Source of the DNA: an uncultured Lachnospiraceae bacterium
GTDB lineage: Bacteria > Bacillota > Clostridia > Lachnospirales > Lachnospiraceae
Reading direction: 5' to 3'
NCBI GenBank assembly: GCA_902766175.1
Contig: CACXCJ010000050.1
Location: 1 to 42,072, forward strand
Length of the DNA stretch: 42,072 bases
The position numbers were made by a program, and so were the translations under genes. Every line of letters starts with the position of its first letter. Position 1 is the first letter of the stretch. The notes under the pieces are model-generated. The model saw only the letters and a program-made list of their open reading frames with translations, had not been told where the DNA came from and did not search any database. Positions 1 to 9,698 of the stretch are shown here, one piece after another.

Positions 1-1660
<1,660 letters not shown>

Positions 1661-1664
1661 TCAT

Positions 1665-1670
1665 ATTATA
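1665..1670 (-). promoter_or_regulatory. nifJ promoter -10 box
   Basis: TATAAT on the minus strand, with a weak TTGGAT -35 candidate 18 nt upstream. Transcription would begin near 1658, leaving a leader of about 75 nt that contains an AACCGC/GCGGTT inverted repeat (about 1634-1657) before the ribosome-binding site. Confidence 0.6.
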
Positions 1671-1770
1671 ACAACCGGACATCGAAAAATCCAATCCAGA
1701 ACTCATATTTCTGCATCTTATTCAATACAAGCGGGCCTGTATCCGGGATTTTCCGCCTCCCTCACATGCA

Positions 1771-1807
1771 GAAAACCGGTCTCCCTCCGCAGAGGGGACC
1801 GGTTTTC
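1771..1807 (-). terminator. intrinsic terminator after the VanW-domain gene
   Basis: Hairpin with arms GAAAACCGGTC(T)CCCT and AGGGGACCGGTTTTC (one bulged base), starting 14 nt after the stop of the VanW gene in transcription direction. The T-rich end of the arm supplies the U tract. It insulates nifJ from the upstream gene. Confidence 0.75.
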
Positions 1808-1820
1808 GAGCTGGATTCAG

Positions 1821-3677
1821 TTAGTTTCCGGGGAACGGGGCGATGGTCTCGGCAGTCTCCGCCGCAGACGATGTCTGAGCAGCTTCTGTTCCAGGCCCGG
1901 CCGAAGCTGCGGAGGACGCTGTGGTCCCGGGCGATTCCGTCTTTGCGGCAGTTGCCGCGGTGCTGGCCGCTGCAGCCGTAGTCCCGGGCGCCGCTGTCTT
2001 TTCTGCGCTTGTCTCCGGCGTCTTCGTCGGAGAGGCTGTGCCGGAGCTTCCCTCTGCGCCTCCGGAGGTATTCGGAGCGACAGTGGCCGCTTCCGTTGAG
2101 GAGTTCTCCGCCTGCTCCGCGGCAGTCTCCGTGTTCTCGACGATTGTCATCTCGTCCGCACCGGTTGTCGACGTGACGCTCGTTCCGGGGTTCCGGGCAA
2201 TCTTCTTTGCGTGGCCCTTGTAGGTGCTGTTGTGGAAGAAGACGTCCGACACCACCTCGCCGTTCTTTTTCGTGATGATGTTGGTGACCCAGCGGCTTCC
2301 CTTCGTGCCCTCCGAGATCACCTTCTCAACACCGGGCTGGAGCGTCGTGTCATCGACATATTCCACACCGCCGTTGTCGTACTCCTCGGTCTTCACCGAG
2401 TGGAGGGAGATCGTGACCCCCTCTTCCAAAACCGGCAGGCCGATGAGGGATACGGTCACTGTGCGGTCATAGAAGGTCGCGCGGATCGCGAGGGAGGATT
2501 CCGTCGTGTTCACAAAGCGCATATCCGGACCCGCGTAGCCGTCATAGCTCACAGTCGCGTCTTCTCCCGGCGTCACGTAACTCGGCTCAAAGGTGTGCGC
2601 ATGCCGCTCAGTCGGCGTGAGCCCGGCCTTGATCACCGCGTTGTAGAGCGTCGAGGAGACCTGGCACACACCGCCGCCCGGCTCAAGCACCACCTTTCCG
2701 TTCTGGTAGGCGCCGGCGGGCTTGTATCCGCGCTCCAGGGTGCGGTTTCCGGTTGCGCTGTTGAAGCTGAAGGTCTCTCCGGGCTGGAGAATGGTCCCGT
2801 CGATCGCGCTGCATGCGAGCTGCAGGTTATTGTTGCGGTCCGCGTTCGCAGTCGCCTTCGTCGTGTAGGTGCCGATCACAGTGTACTTTTCCTTGGCCTG
2901 GGCCGCGGTGAGCTTCGCCGGCTCAGTGGAAGCGGGAATGGTGAGCTCCGCGCTGTAATCCTGCTCCTTCATTGCGGTGCGGATCGCATCCTCGGCCGCA
3001 CTCTGATCCACTGTACGGCCGTCGCGGGACTCCGTGTACTGGAACTGGCCGGATTCCTTGTCGAATCCGCTCACGGCACCATTCTTCGGGGCGACATTCC
3101 ATTTTTCCGCCATTGCGGCGCTCTCCGCCGCAATTTCATCGTCCAGCCCCTCCGCGTCAAGGAGATAGCTCTCCTTCGGAGTCTTTCCGCTGTCGTAGAC
3201 ATCGTCCAGAACCATCGCGAGCTTTCGGTTCAGGAGATTGCTGACTGCATACGTCTCATCCTTCTCCCCGGCGTTTTCAAGCTTTGCCGTCATGGACCAG
3301 TGATACTTCGAGAGAATGGCCTTCTCCGCCTCTTCCCGGCTCATGCCCGTGATATCGACATCATTCACGGTGACAGCGCTCTTAAGCTTCGTCTCCTCCT
3401 GGGAGGTATTCTCAGCCTCCACCGTGATCTGTTCCTGGTCCGATCCCGACGGAGTCCCTGCGCCGCCCCGGATCAGCTTTTTCATGCCGATCACGGCCAG
3501 AACGGCAGCAAGAAGCACCGCTGCGGCGAGCACCGCGCGGCGTTTTCTTTTCTCCCTGTCTCTTCTTCTCTTTCTTCTATAATACCCGCTTCCCGGATAG
3601 GAATTCTCCGTTCCGCGCTTTTCTGTCCCGGAAGCTCCCCTGTTGCCTGTGCGTCTCTCCGTCATACTCCCTTTCAT
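1821..3677 (-). CDS. VanW/G5-domain membrane-anchored cell-envelope protein
   Basis: Predicted envelope protein of the VanW family (YoaR-like), thought to bind or act on peptidoglycan; the biochemical role of VanW is unknown. Order of parts: a very basic cytoplasmic N-terminus, one membrane segment at about residues 47-66, a peptidoglycan-binding-like region, then the VanW core with ILQPGETFSFN, GYKPAGAYQNG and EPGGGVCQVSSTLYNA. A G5-like domain follows (about LQPGVEKVISEG to HNSTYKGH). The last ~110 residues are a low-complexity Ala/Thr/Ser/Glu tail, probably a wall spacer. The start is uncertain: ATG at 3675-3677 follows a G-run directly, and ATG at 3663-3665 is the other option. The TATACT promoter at 3744-3749 rules out starts further upstream. 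It is transcribed divergently from the PHP gene. Confidence 0.88.
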   Translation of the reverse strand: MKGSMTERRTGNRGASGTEKRGTENSYPGSGYYRRKRRRDREKRKRRAVLAAAVLLAAVLAVIGMKKLIRGGAGTPSGSDQEQITVEAENTSQEETKLKSAVTVNDVDITGMSREEAEKAILSKYHWSMTAKLENAGEKDETYAVSNLLNRKLAMVLDDVYDSGKTPKESYLLDAEGLDDEIAAESAAMAEKWNVAPKNGAVSGFDKESGQFQYTESRDGRTVDQSAAEDAIRTAMKEQDYSAELTIPASTEPAKLTAAQAKEKYTVIGTYTTKATANADRNNNLQLACSAIDGTILQPGETFSFNSATGNRTLERGYKPAGAYQNGKVVLEPGGGVCQVSSTLYNAVIKAGLTPTERHAHTFEPSYVTPGEDATVSYDGYAGPDMRFVNTTESSLAIRATFYDRTVTVSLIGLPVLEEGVTISLHSVKTEEYDNGGVEYVDDTTLQPGVEKVISEGTKGSRWVTNIITKKNGEVVSDVFFHNSTYKGHAKKIARNPGTSVTSTTGADEMTIVENTETAAEQAENSSTEAATVAPNTSGGAEGSSGTASPTKTPETSAEKTAAPGTTAAAASTAATAAKTESPGTTASSAASAGPGTEAAQTSSAAETAETIAPFPGN

Positions 3678-3743
3678 CCCCCCCACTGCCCGGATCTGAC
3701 CGCGCATCAGGAGACACGCTGGTTCTGCCGGAACAGTAACAGA

Positions 3744-3749
3744 AGTATA
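3744..3749 (-). promoter_or_regulatory. promoter of the VanW-domain gene (extended -10)
   Basis: Minus-strand TGC-TATACT extended -10 element; no convincing -35. Predicted transcription start is near 3737, about 60 nt before the coding start. Confidence 0.5.
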
Positions 3750-3831
3750 GCATAATTCCCTCGAAATAAAAGGCGCAAACATGTTAAAATTATTACGAAA
3801 ACTTTGCGGTGAAAACCCGAAAGGAACAGCT

Positions 3832-4680
3832 ATGATCGATCTGCATCTGCATTCAAGCGCCTCGGACGGGACGTTCTCCCCGTCCGAAGTCGTGCGCCTC
3901 GCCGCAGCCGCCGGGCTCTCCGCCGTATCTCTCACAGACCACGACACGGCAGAGGGAATTCCGGAGGCGCGCTCTCAGGCGGCCGCTTCCGGAATTGAGT
4001 TTCTCCCCGGCATCGAGATGACCTGCGTCTGGCGCGGCACGGAGATTCACCTGCTCGGCTATTTTCTGGAACCAGACCTGCCAGGCTTTCAGGAGGCACT
4101 CGGAGGATTCGCAAAAAAGCGCGCGGAGCGGAATGAGGCCATTCTCGACAACCTCGCGGAGGACGGGATCTTTCTTGAAAAGCGGGAACTCTGTCCGCCG
4201 GACCGCGGCCTTGAGCACGTGACGCTCGGGGATTTTGCCCGCGCACTCACGGAGAGGGGCGTCACAAGGGAGAAAAAGGAGGCGATGCAGAGCTACCTGC
4301 GGACAGGCGGCCGCTATGTCTCCGCACGCGACAGCGCCACACCGGAGGAGGTTCTGGCATTCTTCCGTGCCTTCCATATCTGGCCGTCGCTCGCCCATCC
4401 CGCGGCATACCACCTGAAGGAGGAGACGCTCGGGGAGCTCCTGCAGGAACTCCTTGCCGGCGGCCTCCGCGGCATCGAGATCTGGCACCCGTCCCAGACT
4501 TCCTATGAGAGCGCAAGGCTTCTCACGATCTCCCGTCTTCTTCATCTTCTTCCCACCGGCGGGTCCGACTTTCACGGCACCTCCAAGCCGGAGATCCGGA
4601 TCGGGCGGGGCTTCGGCTCTCTGAATGTCCAGGACAGCGTGCTCGCAGAGATGAAGCGCGATTATGCCACCCTCCCCTGA
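3832..4680 (+). CDS. PHP-domain metal-dependent phosphoesterase (RNase AM / TrpH-like)
   Basis: Polymerase-and-histidinol-phosphatase fold enzyme. Its closest visible relatives are the YciV/TrpH-type PHP proteins, which hydrolyse short nucleic acids or 3',5'-nucleoside bisphosphates. Metal-ligand motifs are in order: DLHLHSSASDGTFSP at the N-terminus, SLTDHDT at about 38-44, EFLPGIEM at about 58-65, SLAHPAAY in the middle and TGGSDFHG near the C-terminus. The 282-residue length fits the family (about 280). ATG at 3832 is chosen because AAGGA (3821-3825) precedes it by 6 nt and the conserved domain starts at residue 2; an in-frame ATG at 3781 has no such site. The substrate cannot be told from sequence. 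It is single, with a terminator following. Confidence 0.88.
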   Translation: MIDLHLHSSASDGTFSPSEVVRLAAAAGLSAVSLTDHDTAEGIPEARSQAAASGIEFLPGIEMTCVWRGTEIHLLGYFLEPDLPGFQEALGGFAKKRAERNEAILDNLAEDGIFLEKRELCPPDRGLEHVTLGDFARALTERGVTREKKEAMQSYLRTGGRYVSARDSATPEEVLAFFRAFHIWPSLAHPAAYHLKEETLGELLQELLAGGLRGIEIWHPSQTSYESARLLTISRLLHLLPTGGSDFHGTSKPEIRIGRGFGSLNVQDSVLAEMKRDYATLP

Positions 4681-4750
4681 ATCCGGCACAGGATGCCGCA
4701 CCATCCGATGAAGCTTTTCGATGAATCTTTTCTTTCTCTCATCCCCGAAG

Positions 4751-4791
4751 AAAAGGAGAGGAAGGCGGCAGAGCCGTCTCCCTCTCCTTTT
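4751..4791. terminator. bidirectional terminator between PHP gene and EF-G-like gene
   Basis: Arms AAAAGGAGAGG (4751-4761) and CCTCTCCTTTT (4781-4791) with a small inner GGC/GCC pairing. A/T tracts lie at both ends, so it can serve the plus-strand PHP gene and the convergent minus-strand EF-G-like gene. Confidence 0.8.
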
Positions 4792-4904
4792 ATTTAAGGT
4801 GCGCAGGACAGCGCACGCAGGCAGATATCATCGCCATTCCTTCTGCCGGCAGCCCCGGATTCTCCGTGCGTCCGGAGAAGTGCAGCTGCCGCGGACTGCT
4901 TCTC

Positions 4905-7016
4905 TCAGCTCTCGTCACTCTTTGTGAGCGCCGCGCGCGCCTCGATCTCCCGCTTCTGGACATCTCCCGGGCACTGCTCGTAGCGCGAGAACTCATAGGA
5001 GAAATCTCCAAGTCCGCCGGTCATGGAGCGGAGATCCGTCCCATACCCGTAGAGCTCGGAGGCCGGAATTTCCGCGGAGATCACCTGATGGCCCCTGTGG
5101 TCCGACTCCATGCCGAGCACACGGCCCCTGCGGCGGTTCAGGTCTCCCATGACATCGCCCGTGCTGCTGTCCGGAACCGTGACCTTCAGGGAATTGATCG
5201 GCTCAAGCAGGATCGGGCTCGCCTGCATGAATCCCGCTTTGAAGGCAATGGACGCCGCCATCTTGAACGCCATCTCGGAGGAGTCCACCGGGTGATACGA
5301 TCCGTCGAGCAGAACGGCCTTCAGCCCGACAACCGGGTAAGCCGCGAGCGGTCCCTTCTGGCAGCACTCCGCAATGCCCTTTTCGACCGCCGGGAAGTAG
5401 TTCTTCGGGATCGCACCGCCGAACACCTGCTCCTCGAAGACGTACGGCTTCGAGAGGTCTCCGGACGGCTCAAAGCTCATCTTCACGTCGCCGAACTGTC
5501 CGTGGCCGCCTGTCTGCTTCTTGTAGCGGCCCGCGACCTCGACCTTCTTCCGGATGGTCTCGCGGAACGCAAACTTCGGCTTTTCCAGATCGATTTCGAC
5601 CTTGTAGCGGTTCGCGAGCTTGCTCACGACGATGTCGAGCTGCTGGTCGCCGATTCCGTAAAGCAGGGACTGGTGGTTCTCGGAATCCACCGCAGCGCGG
5701 AGCGTCAGATCCTCATCCATGAGCTTTGCGAGGCCGGACGCGATCTTATCCTCCTCGCCCTTGTTCTTCGAGACATATGCCTTGTACGTATACGGCGTGG
5801 AAATCTTCGGCCTGTGGTAGAGAATGGGCGCGTTCTTCAGGGCGATCGTGTCTCCGGTCTGCGTCACGTTCAGCTTTGCCATCGCGCCGATATCTCCCGC
5901 CTTAAGCTCCGGGACCTCGATCGCGTCCTTTCCGCGGAGCACGTAGATCTTGCCGACCTTTTCCTCGGTCTCCTTCGCGACGTTGTAGATCGTGCTGTCC
6001 GGCTTCAGGGTGCCTGTGCAGATCTTCACGAGGGAATACTTCCCGATGAAGGGATCCACGATGGTCTTGAAGATCTTTGCGGAGAGGTTCACATCGGACT
6101 TGTAGTTCGCGGTGAAGCGCTCGCCGGTCGTGACATCCACCCCCTCCTCCTGCTTCGCCTTCTCGGGAGACGGAAGGTAGCGGACAATCGCGTTCATCAG
6201 CGCATTCGCGCCCTGCGCATAGATCCCGGCTCCCATCATGACCGGAACCAGATCGCAGGTTCTGACCTGCTCGCGGAGTGCGGTGTAGATCTCCTCCTCC
6301 GTGAACTGATCGCCGGAGAAATAGCGCTCCATGTACTCCTCGCTCGTCTCAGCGACTGCCTCGACCAGCGACTCGCGGGCGATCTTCAGGTTGTGCTCGG
6401 AGTAATCCGGGATGTCTGAATCGATATACTCGGTGCTGTTCGCCTTGAAGCGCCGGCCCTTCATCTTGACGACGTTGACGAAGCCGACGAATTTCTCGTT
6501 CTCACGGATCGGCAGATGCAGCGGCGCGACCTTCTTGCCGAAGCGCGTCTCGAGCTTCAGAAGGAGATCCCTGTAGCTCGCCTTGTCATCGTCCATATTC
6601 GTGACAAAAATAATGCGGGGAAGCTGAAGGCTCTCACAGAGCTCCCACGCCTTGACGGTTCCCGGCTCAATTCCCGCCTTGCAGTTCACGACAATGACCG
6701 CAGCATCTGCGGCGCTCGCAGCCTCCTGCACCTCGCCCACGAAGTCGAAGTAACCGGGGGTATCCATGATGTTCAGCTTTACGGGGCCGTTGTCCGCGTC
6801 CGTGTATTCAATCGGGATGACGGAGGTGCTGATCGAGAACCCGCGCTTCTGCTCTTCCTTGTCATAATCGCTCAGCGTGTTTCCCGCGGCAATCGTGCCC
6901 ATCTTCGGGATGATGCCGCTGACATATGCCATGGCCTCCGCAATCGTCGTCTTGCCCGAGCCGCCGTGGCCCAGAAGAACAACGTTACGGATCTGTGAGG
7001 TCTCATAAACTTTCAT
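4905..7016 (-). CDS. elongation factor G-like GTPase (EF-G paralogue)
   Basis: A 703-residue, full-length EF-G-type protein with GTPase domain, domain II and C-terminal domains III-V (the domain V region includes GSYHPVDSSEMAF and RRGRVLGME). It belongs with the second, EF-G-like copies found in many bacteria rather than with the translocase in the str operon. G1 is GHGGSGKT (16-23) where canonical EF-G has AHIDAGKT. G3 is DTPGYFDF with Tyr89 at the place of the catalytic His. G4 reads NMDD (140-143) instead of NKMD. The start ATG 7014-7016 follows AGGAGGAAG with 6-nt spacing. It stands alone, not beside rpsL, rpsG or tuf. Its role (ribosome rescue, a specialised translocation step, or other) is not decided by sequence. 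Confidence 0.9.
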   Translation of the reverse strand: MKVYETSQIRNVVLLGHGGSGKTTIAEAMAYVSGIIPKMGTIAAGNTLSDYDKEEQKRGFSISTSVIPIEYTDADNGPVKLNIMDTPGYFDFVGEVQEAASAADAAVIVVNCKAGIEPGTVKAWELCESLQLPRIIFVTNMDDDKASYRDLLLKLETRFGKKVAPLHLPIRENEKFVGFVNVVKMKGRRFKANSTEYIDSDIPDYSEHNLKIARESLVEAVAETSEEYMERYFSGDQFTEEEIYTALREQVRTCDLVPVMMGAGIYAQGANALMNAIVRYLPSPEKAKQEEGVDVTTGERFTANYKSDVNLSAKIFKTIVDPFIGKYSLVKICTGTLKPDSTIYNVAKETEEKVGKIYVLRGKDAIEVPELKAGDIGAMAKLNVTQTGDTIALKNAPILYHRPKISTPYTYKAYVSKNKGEEDKIASGLAKLMDEDLTLRAAVDSENHQSLLYGIGDQQLDIVVSKLANRYKVEIDLEKPKFAFRETIRKKVEVAGRYKKQTGGHGQFGDVKMSFEPSGDLSKPYVFEEQVFGGAIPKNYFPAVEKGIAECCQKGPLAAYPVVGLKAVLLDGSYHPVDSSEMAFKMAASIAFKAGFMQASPILLEPINSLKVTVPDSSTGDVMGDLNRRRGRVLGMESDHRGHQVISAEIPASELYGYGTDLRSMTGGLGDFSYEFSRYEQCPGDVQKREIEARAALTKSDES

Positions 7017-7153
7017 AAAGTGCTTCCTCCTGTCAGAAATTGTGTCCGGACTTTCTGTGAAACCCGGCCAGCCGTAGAATATTGTACTAAAAAATGCAGT
7101 GAATTACAATAACAATGCGGCATTCCTTACAAACAGGCATAAATTTTGAGACG

Positions 7154-7182
7154 TTGACACCTCTGCCGGGGACATTTAAAAT
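7154..7182 (+). promoter_or_regulatory. sigma-A type promoter of tyrA-aroA
   Basis: Consensus TTGACA (7154-7159), a 17-nt spacer, and TAAAAT (7177-7182). The start of transcription would be near 7189, giving a leader of only about 25 nt, too short for an attenuator or T-box. Confidence 0.85.
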
Positions 7183-7214
7183 TGAGAGAAATCTATCTTG
7201 GAAAGAGGCGCTCT

Positions 7215-8300
7215 ATGGCGATATACGGATTCATAGGACTCGGTCTGATCGGCGGCTCCATTGCGAAGGCTCTGAAGGCTGCGGAGCCGGACTGCCGCAT
7301 CATGGCCTATATGCGCACGCGTGCGAAGCTCGAGCAGGCGCGGAGCGAGGGAACCATCGACGTAATTCTCCCGGGCGTCGGGAAGGAGCTCTCGGCGTGC
7401 GATGTGATCTTTCTCTGTACGCCGGTGGAATACGCGTCGGACTATCTGGAAAAACTGAAGCCGGTCCTGAAGGAGGGCGCCCTCGTCACGGACGTCGGAA
7501 GCACCAAATCCGAAATTCTGGAGAAGGTCTCGGAAATCGGAATGGAGGAGTGCTTCATCGGCGGTCATCCCATGGCAGGCTCTGAAAAGAGCGGCTACGA
7601 GTTTTCCGACCCGGTCCTCCTGGAGAACATCTTCTATCTCCTGTGCCCGACTGCTAAGACCCCGCCGGAGCGGACGCGCCGCATGGAAGAGCTCGTGCGG
7701 GAAATGCGGGCAGTGCCCTGCGTGATCGATGCGGCCGCCCACGACAGGGCAGTCGCCACCATCAGCCATCTGCCGCATCTTGTCGCCGCGTCTCTGGTGA
7801 ATCTCGTGAAGGAGACGGATGATGAGCGCCACACCATGCGGACACTCGCCGCGGGCGGATTCAAGGACATCACCCGCATCGCGAGTTCCTCCCCGGTCAT
7901 GTGGCAGCAGATCTTCAGCTCGAACCGGAAGCCTGTCCTCGCCGTTCTCCGGAAGTACATTGCATCGCTCGAGGCGATCGAGAGAGAGCTCGAAGAGGAC
8001 GATATGTCGGCGATTCACGATCTCTTCGTCGAATCCGGGAGCTTCCGGAGCGAGATGTCGGATGAGAACGGTCTCATGAACGCACAGTACTCCTTCTCGG
8101 TGCGCGTGGCGGACCGCCCGGGCGCGATCTCCATCATCTCCGCGGTGCTCTCCGCCGGGGCGGTGAGCATCAAGAACATCGGCATCAACCATAACCGCGA
8201 GAGCGGGGACGGAGCGCTGAGGATCGAATTCTACGACGCAGAATCCTGTCTCAAGGCAGAGCACCTTCTGAAGGAGTATAATTACCAGATCACCAGATAG
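7215..8300 (+). CDS. tyrA: prephenate dehydrogenase with C-terminal ACT domain
   Basis: Converts prephenate to 4-hydroxyphenylpyruvate with NAD(P)+, the committed step to tyrosine; cytosolic. The N-terminal Rossmann motif is GFIGLGLIGGS. GGHPMAGSEKSG and the ISHLPHLVA segment carry the family's substrate-binding and catalytic His region. The last ~70 residues are an ACT domain (FSVRVADRPGAISII), the usual site of tyrosine feedback. At 361 residues it matches Firmicute TyrA. The ATG at 7215 is used because AGAGG (7204-7208) lies 6 nt upstream and the Rossmann fold starts immediately; an earlier in-frame start at 7182 would fall inside the promoter. It is cotranscribed with aroA, 15 nt downstream. 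Confidence 0.95.
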   Translation: MAIYGFIGLGLIGGSIAKALKAAEPDCRIMAYMRTRAKLEQARSEGTIDVILPGVGKELSACDVIFLCTPVEYASDYLEKLKPVLKEGALVTDVGSTKSEILEKVSEIGMEECFIGGHPMAGSEKSGYEFSDPVLLENIFYLLCPTAKTPPERTRRMEELVREMRAVPCVIDAAAHDRAVATISHLPHLVAASLVNLVKETDDERHTMRTLAAGGFKDITRIASSSPVMWQQIFSSNRKPVLAVLRKYIASLEAIERELEEDDMSAIHDLFVESGSFRSEMSDENGLMNAQYSFSVRVADRPGAISIISAVLSAGAVSIKNIGINHNRESGDGALRIEFYDAESCLKAEHLLKEYNYQITR

Positions 8301-8315
8301 TGAGAGGAATACACT

Positions 8316-9614
8316 ATGACAAAGAAAGTTTACACCCCGCTTCACGGAAGCATGACCGTCTCCGGCGATAAATCGATTTCACACCGGGCGGCCATGCTCG
8401 GCTCCATCGCCCTGGGCACGACGGAAATTGACGGCTTCCTGCCTGGCGCGGACTGCCTGTCGACAATCGGGTGCTTCCGCGCAATGGGCATCGAAATAAA
8501 CCGCGACGGAACGCATGTGACGGTCACCGGGCGCGGGCTGCATGGACTCAGAAAGCCGGATCAGATTCTGGACTGCGGAAACAGCGGCACCACGACGCGC
8601 CTCATCAGCGGCATTCTCTCCGCGCAGGCGTTTGACACCGTCCTCACGGGAGACGCATCGATTCGGAAGCGCCCTATGGGGCGCATCATCCGGCCGCTCA
8701 CGGAGATGGGCGCCGACATCCGGAGCGAGCACGGGGATGGCTGCGCGCCGCTTAAAATCCACGGGCAGCCTCTCCGCGGCATCCGCTATGACTCGCCTGT
8801 CGCCTCCGCCCAGGTGAAGTCCGCCATTCTTCTCGCGGGCCTCTACGCGGATTCCGATACCACTGTCACGGAGCCCTACCTCTCCCGCGACCACACGGAG
8901 CGCATGCTCAACGAGTTCGGCGCCTCCTGTGCGGTGCGCGCGTGTAAGGACGGCGAAAGGCCGGAGATCACGGTTTCTCCCGCCTCAGAGCTTCATGCCG
9001 CGAGAATCTCAGTTCCCGGGGACCTCTCTTCCGCCGCGTTTTTTATCGCGGGAGCCCTCCTCGTTCCAGGAAGCGACCTTCTGATCAAAAATGTAGGCAT
9101 CAACCCGACAAGAAGCGGAATCCTTGACATCCTCATGGCAATGGGGGCAAACCTGGAAATTCTTCCGGAGAACACAAATTCCGCGGAGCCCACGGCCTCG
9201 ATCCGCATCCGCTCCTCTGCGCTGCACGGAACGGAAATCGGCGGAAGCCTCATTCCGCGGTCCATCGACGAGCTTCCGGTCATCGCCGCCGTGGCGGCAG
9301 CGGCGGAGGGAACGACGGTGATCCGGGATGCCGGGGAGCTGAAGGTAAAGGAGTCCAACCGCATCCGCGTCATGACCGAGGGGCTCAGGAAGATGGGCGC
9401 AGACGTCACCGAAACCGGGGAGGGCATGATCATCCGCGGGGGAAAGCCACTGACCGGCGCTTCCATCGACTCTCACAAGGACCACCGGATCGCGATGACC
9501 TTCTCGATTCTCTCCCTCATCGCGGACGGTCCGGTAACGATCTCCGACCCGGACTGCGTGAACATCTCCGCCCCGAGCTTCTATGAGGACCTGAAAAAGG
9601 TGACGGCCGTCTGA
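8316..9614 (+). CDS. aroA: 3-phosphoshikimate 1-carboxyvinyltransferase (EPSP synthase)
   Basis: Transfers enolpyruvyl from phosphoenolpyruvate to shikimate 3-phosphate, the sixth shikimate-pathway step. Recognisable segments are SGDKSISHRAAMLGS at the N-terminus, LDCGNSGTTTRLISG (PEP-binding loop; the GNSGTT form is that of class II enzymes), the RPMGRIIRPL region, SRDHTERML, VPGDLSSAAFF, IDELPVIAA and KESNRIR. The 432-residue length is normal. GAGAGGA precedes the ATG. It sits 15 nt after tyrA, so the pair forms a two-gene aromatic amino acid operon. The stop codon lies in the loop of the terminator hairpin. Confidence 0.97.
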   Translation: MTKKVYTPLHGSMTVSGDKSISHRAAMLGSIALGTTEIDGFLPGADCLSTIGCFRAMGIEINRDGTHVTVTGRGLHGLRKPDQILDCGNSGTTTRLISGILSAQAFDTVLTGDASIRKRPMGRIIRPLTEMGADIRSEHGDGCAPLKIHGQPLRGIRYDSPVASAQVKSAILLAGLYADSDTTVTEPYLSRDHTERMLNEFGASCAVRACKDGERPEITVSPASELHAARISVPGDLSSAAFFIAGALLVPGSDLLIKNVGINPTRSGILDILMAMGANLEILPENTNSAEPTASIRIRSSALHGTEIGGSLIPRSIDELPVIAAVAAAAEGTTVIRDAGELKVKESNRIRVMTEGLRKMGADVTETGEGMIIRGGKPLTGASIDSHKDHRIAMTFSILSLIADGPVTISDPDCVNISAPSFYEDLKKVTAV

Positions 9615-9627
9615 CCGTCACCTTTTT
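9594..9627 (+). terminator. terminator of tyrA-aroA, overlapping the aroA stop codon
   Basis: Arms AAAAAGGTGACGG (9594-9606) and CCGTCACCTTTTT (9615-9627), perfect 13-bp stem with an 8-nt loop that contains the aroA TGA (9612-9614). Further T-rich sequence follows. Confidence 0.9.
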
Positions 9628-9698
9628 CGTCATTTCCTTTTTTCTTTTCGACGTTACCTTTTTTCACCCGCGGCTTCCTCAGCGATTCATCCGCCTGC

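Noticed and set aside
2211..3755. 514-codon plus-strand open frame over the VanW gene
   Set aside because: Shadow of a gene with clear VanW and G5 motifs; its translation is rich in Arg, Leu and Val without domain patterns.
4866..6419. 517-codon plus-strand open frame over the EF-G-like gene
   Set aside because: Antisense shadow; the opposite strand codes a full-length GTPase.
7183..7214. Attenuator or T-box before tyrA
   Set aside because: The promoter lies so close that the leader is about 25 nt.
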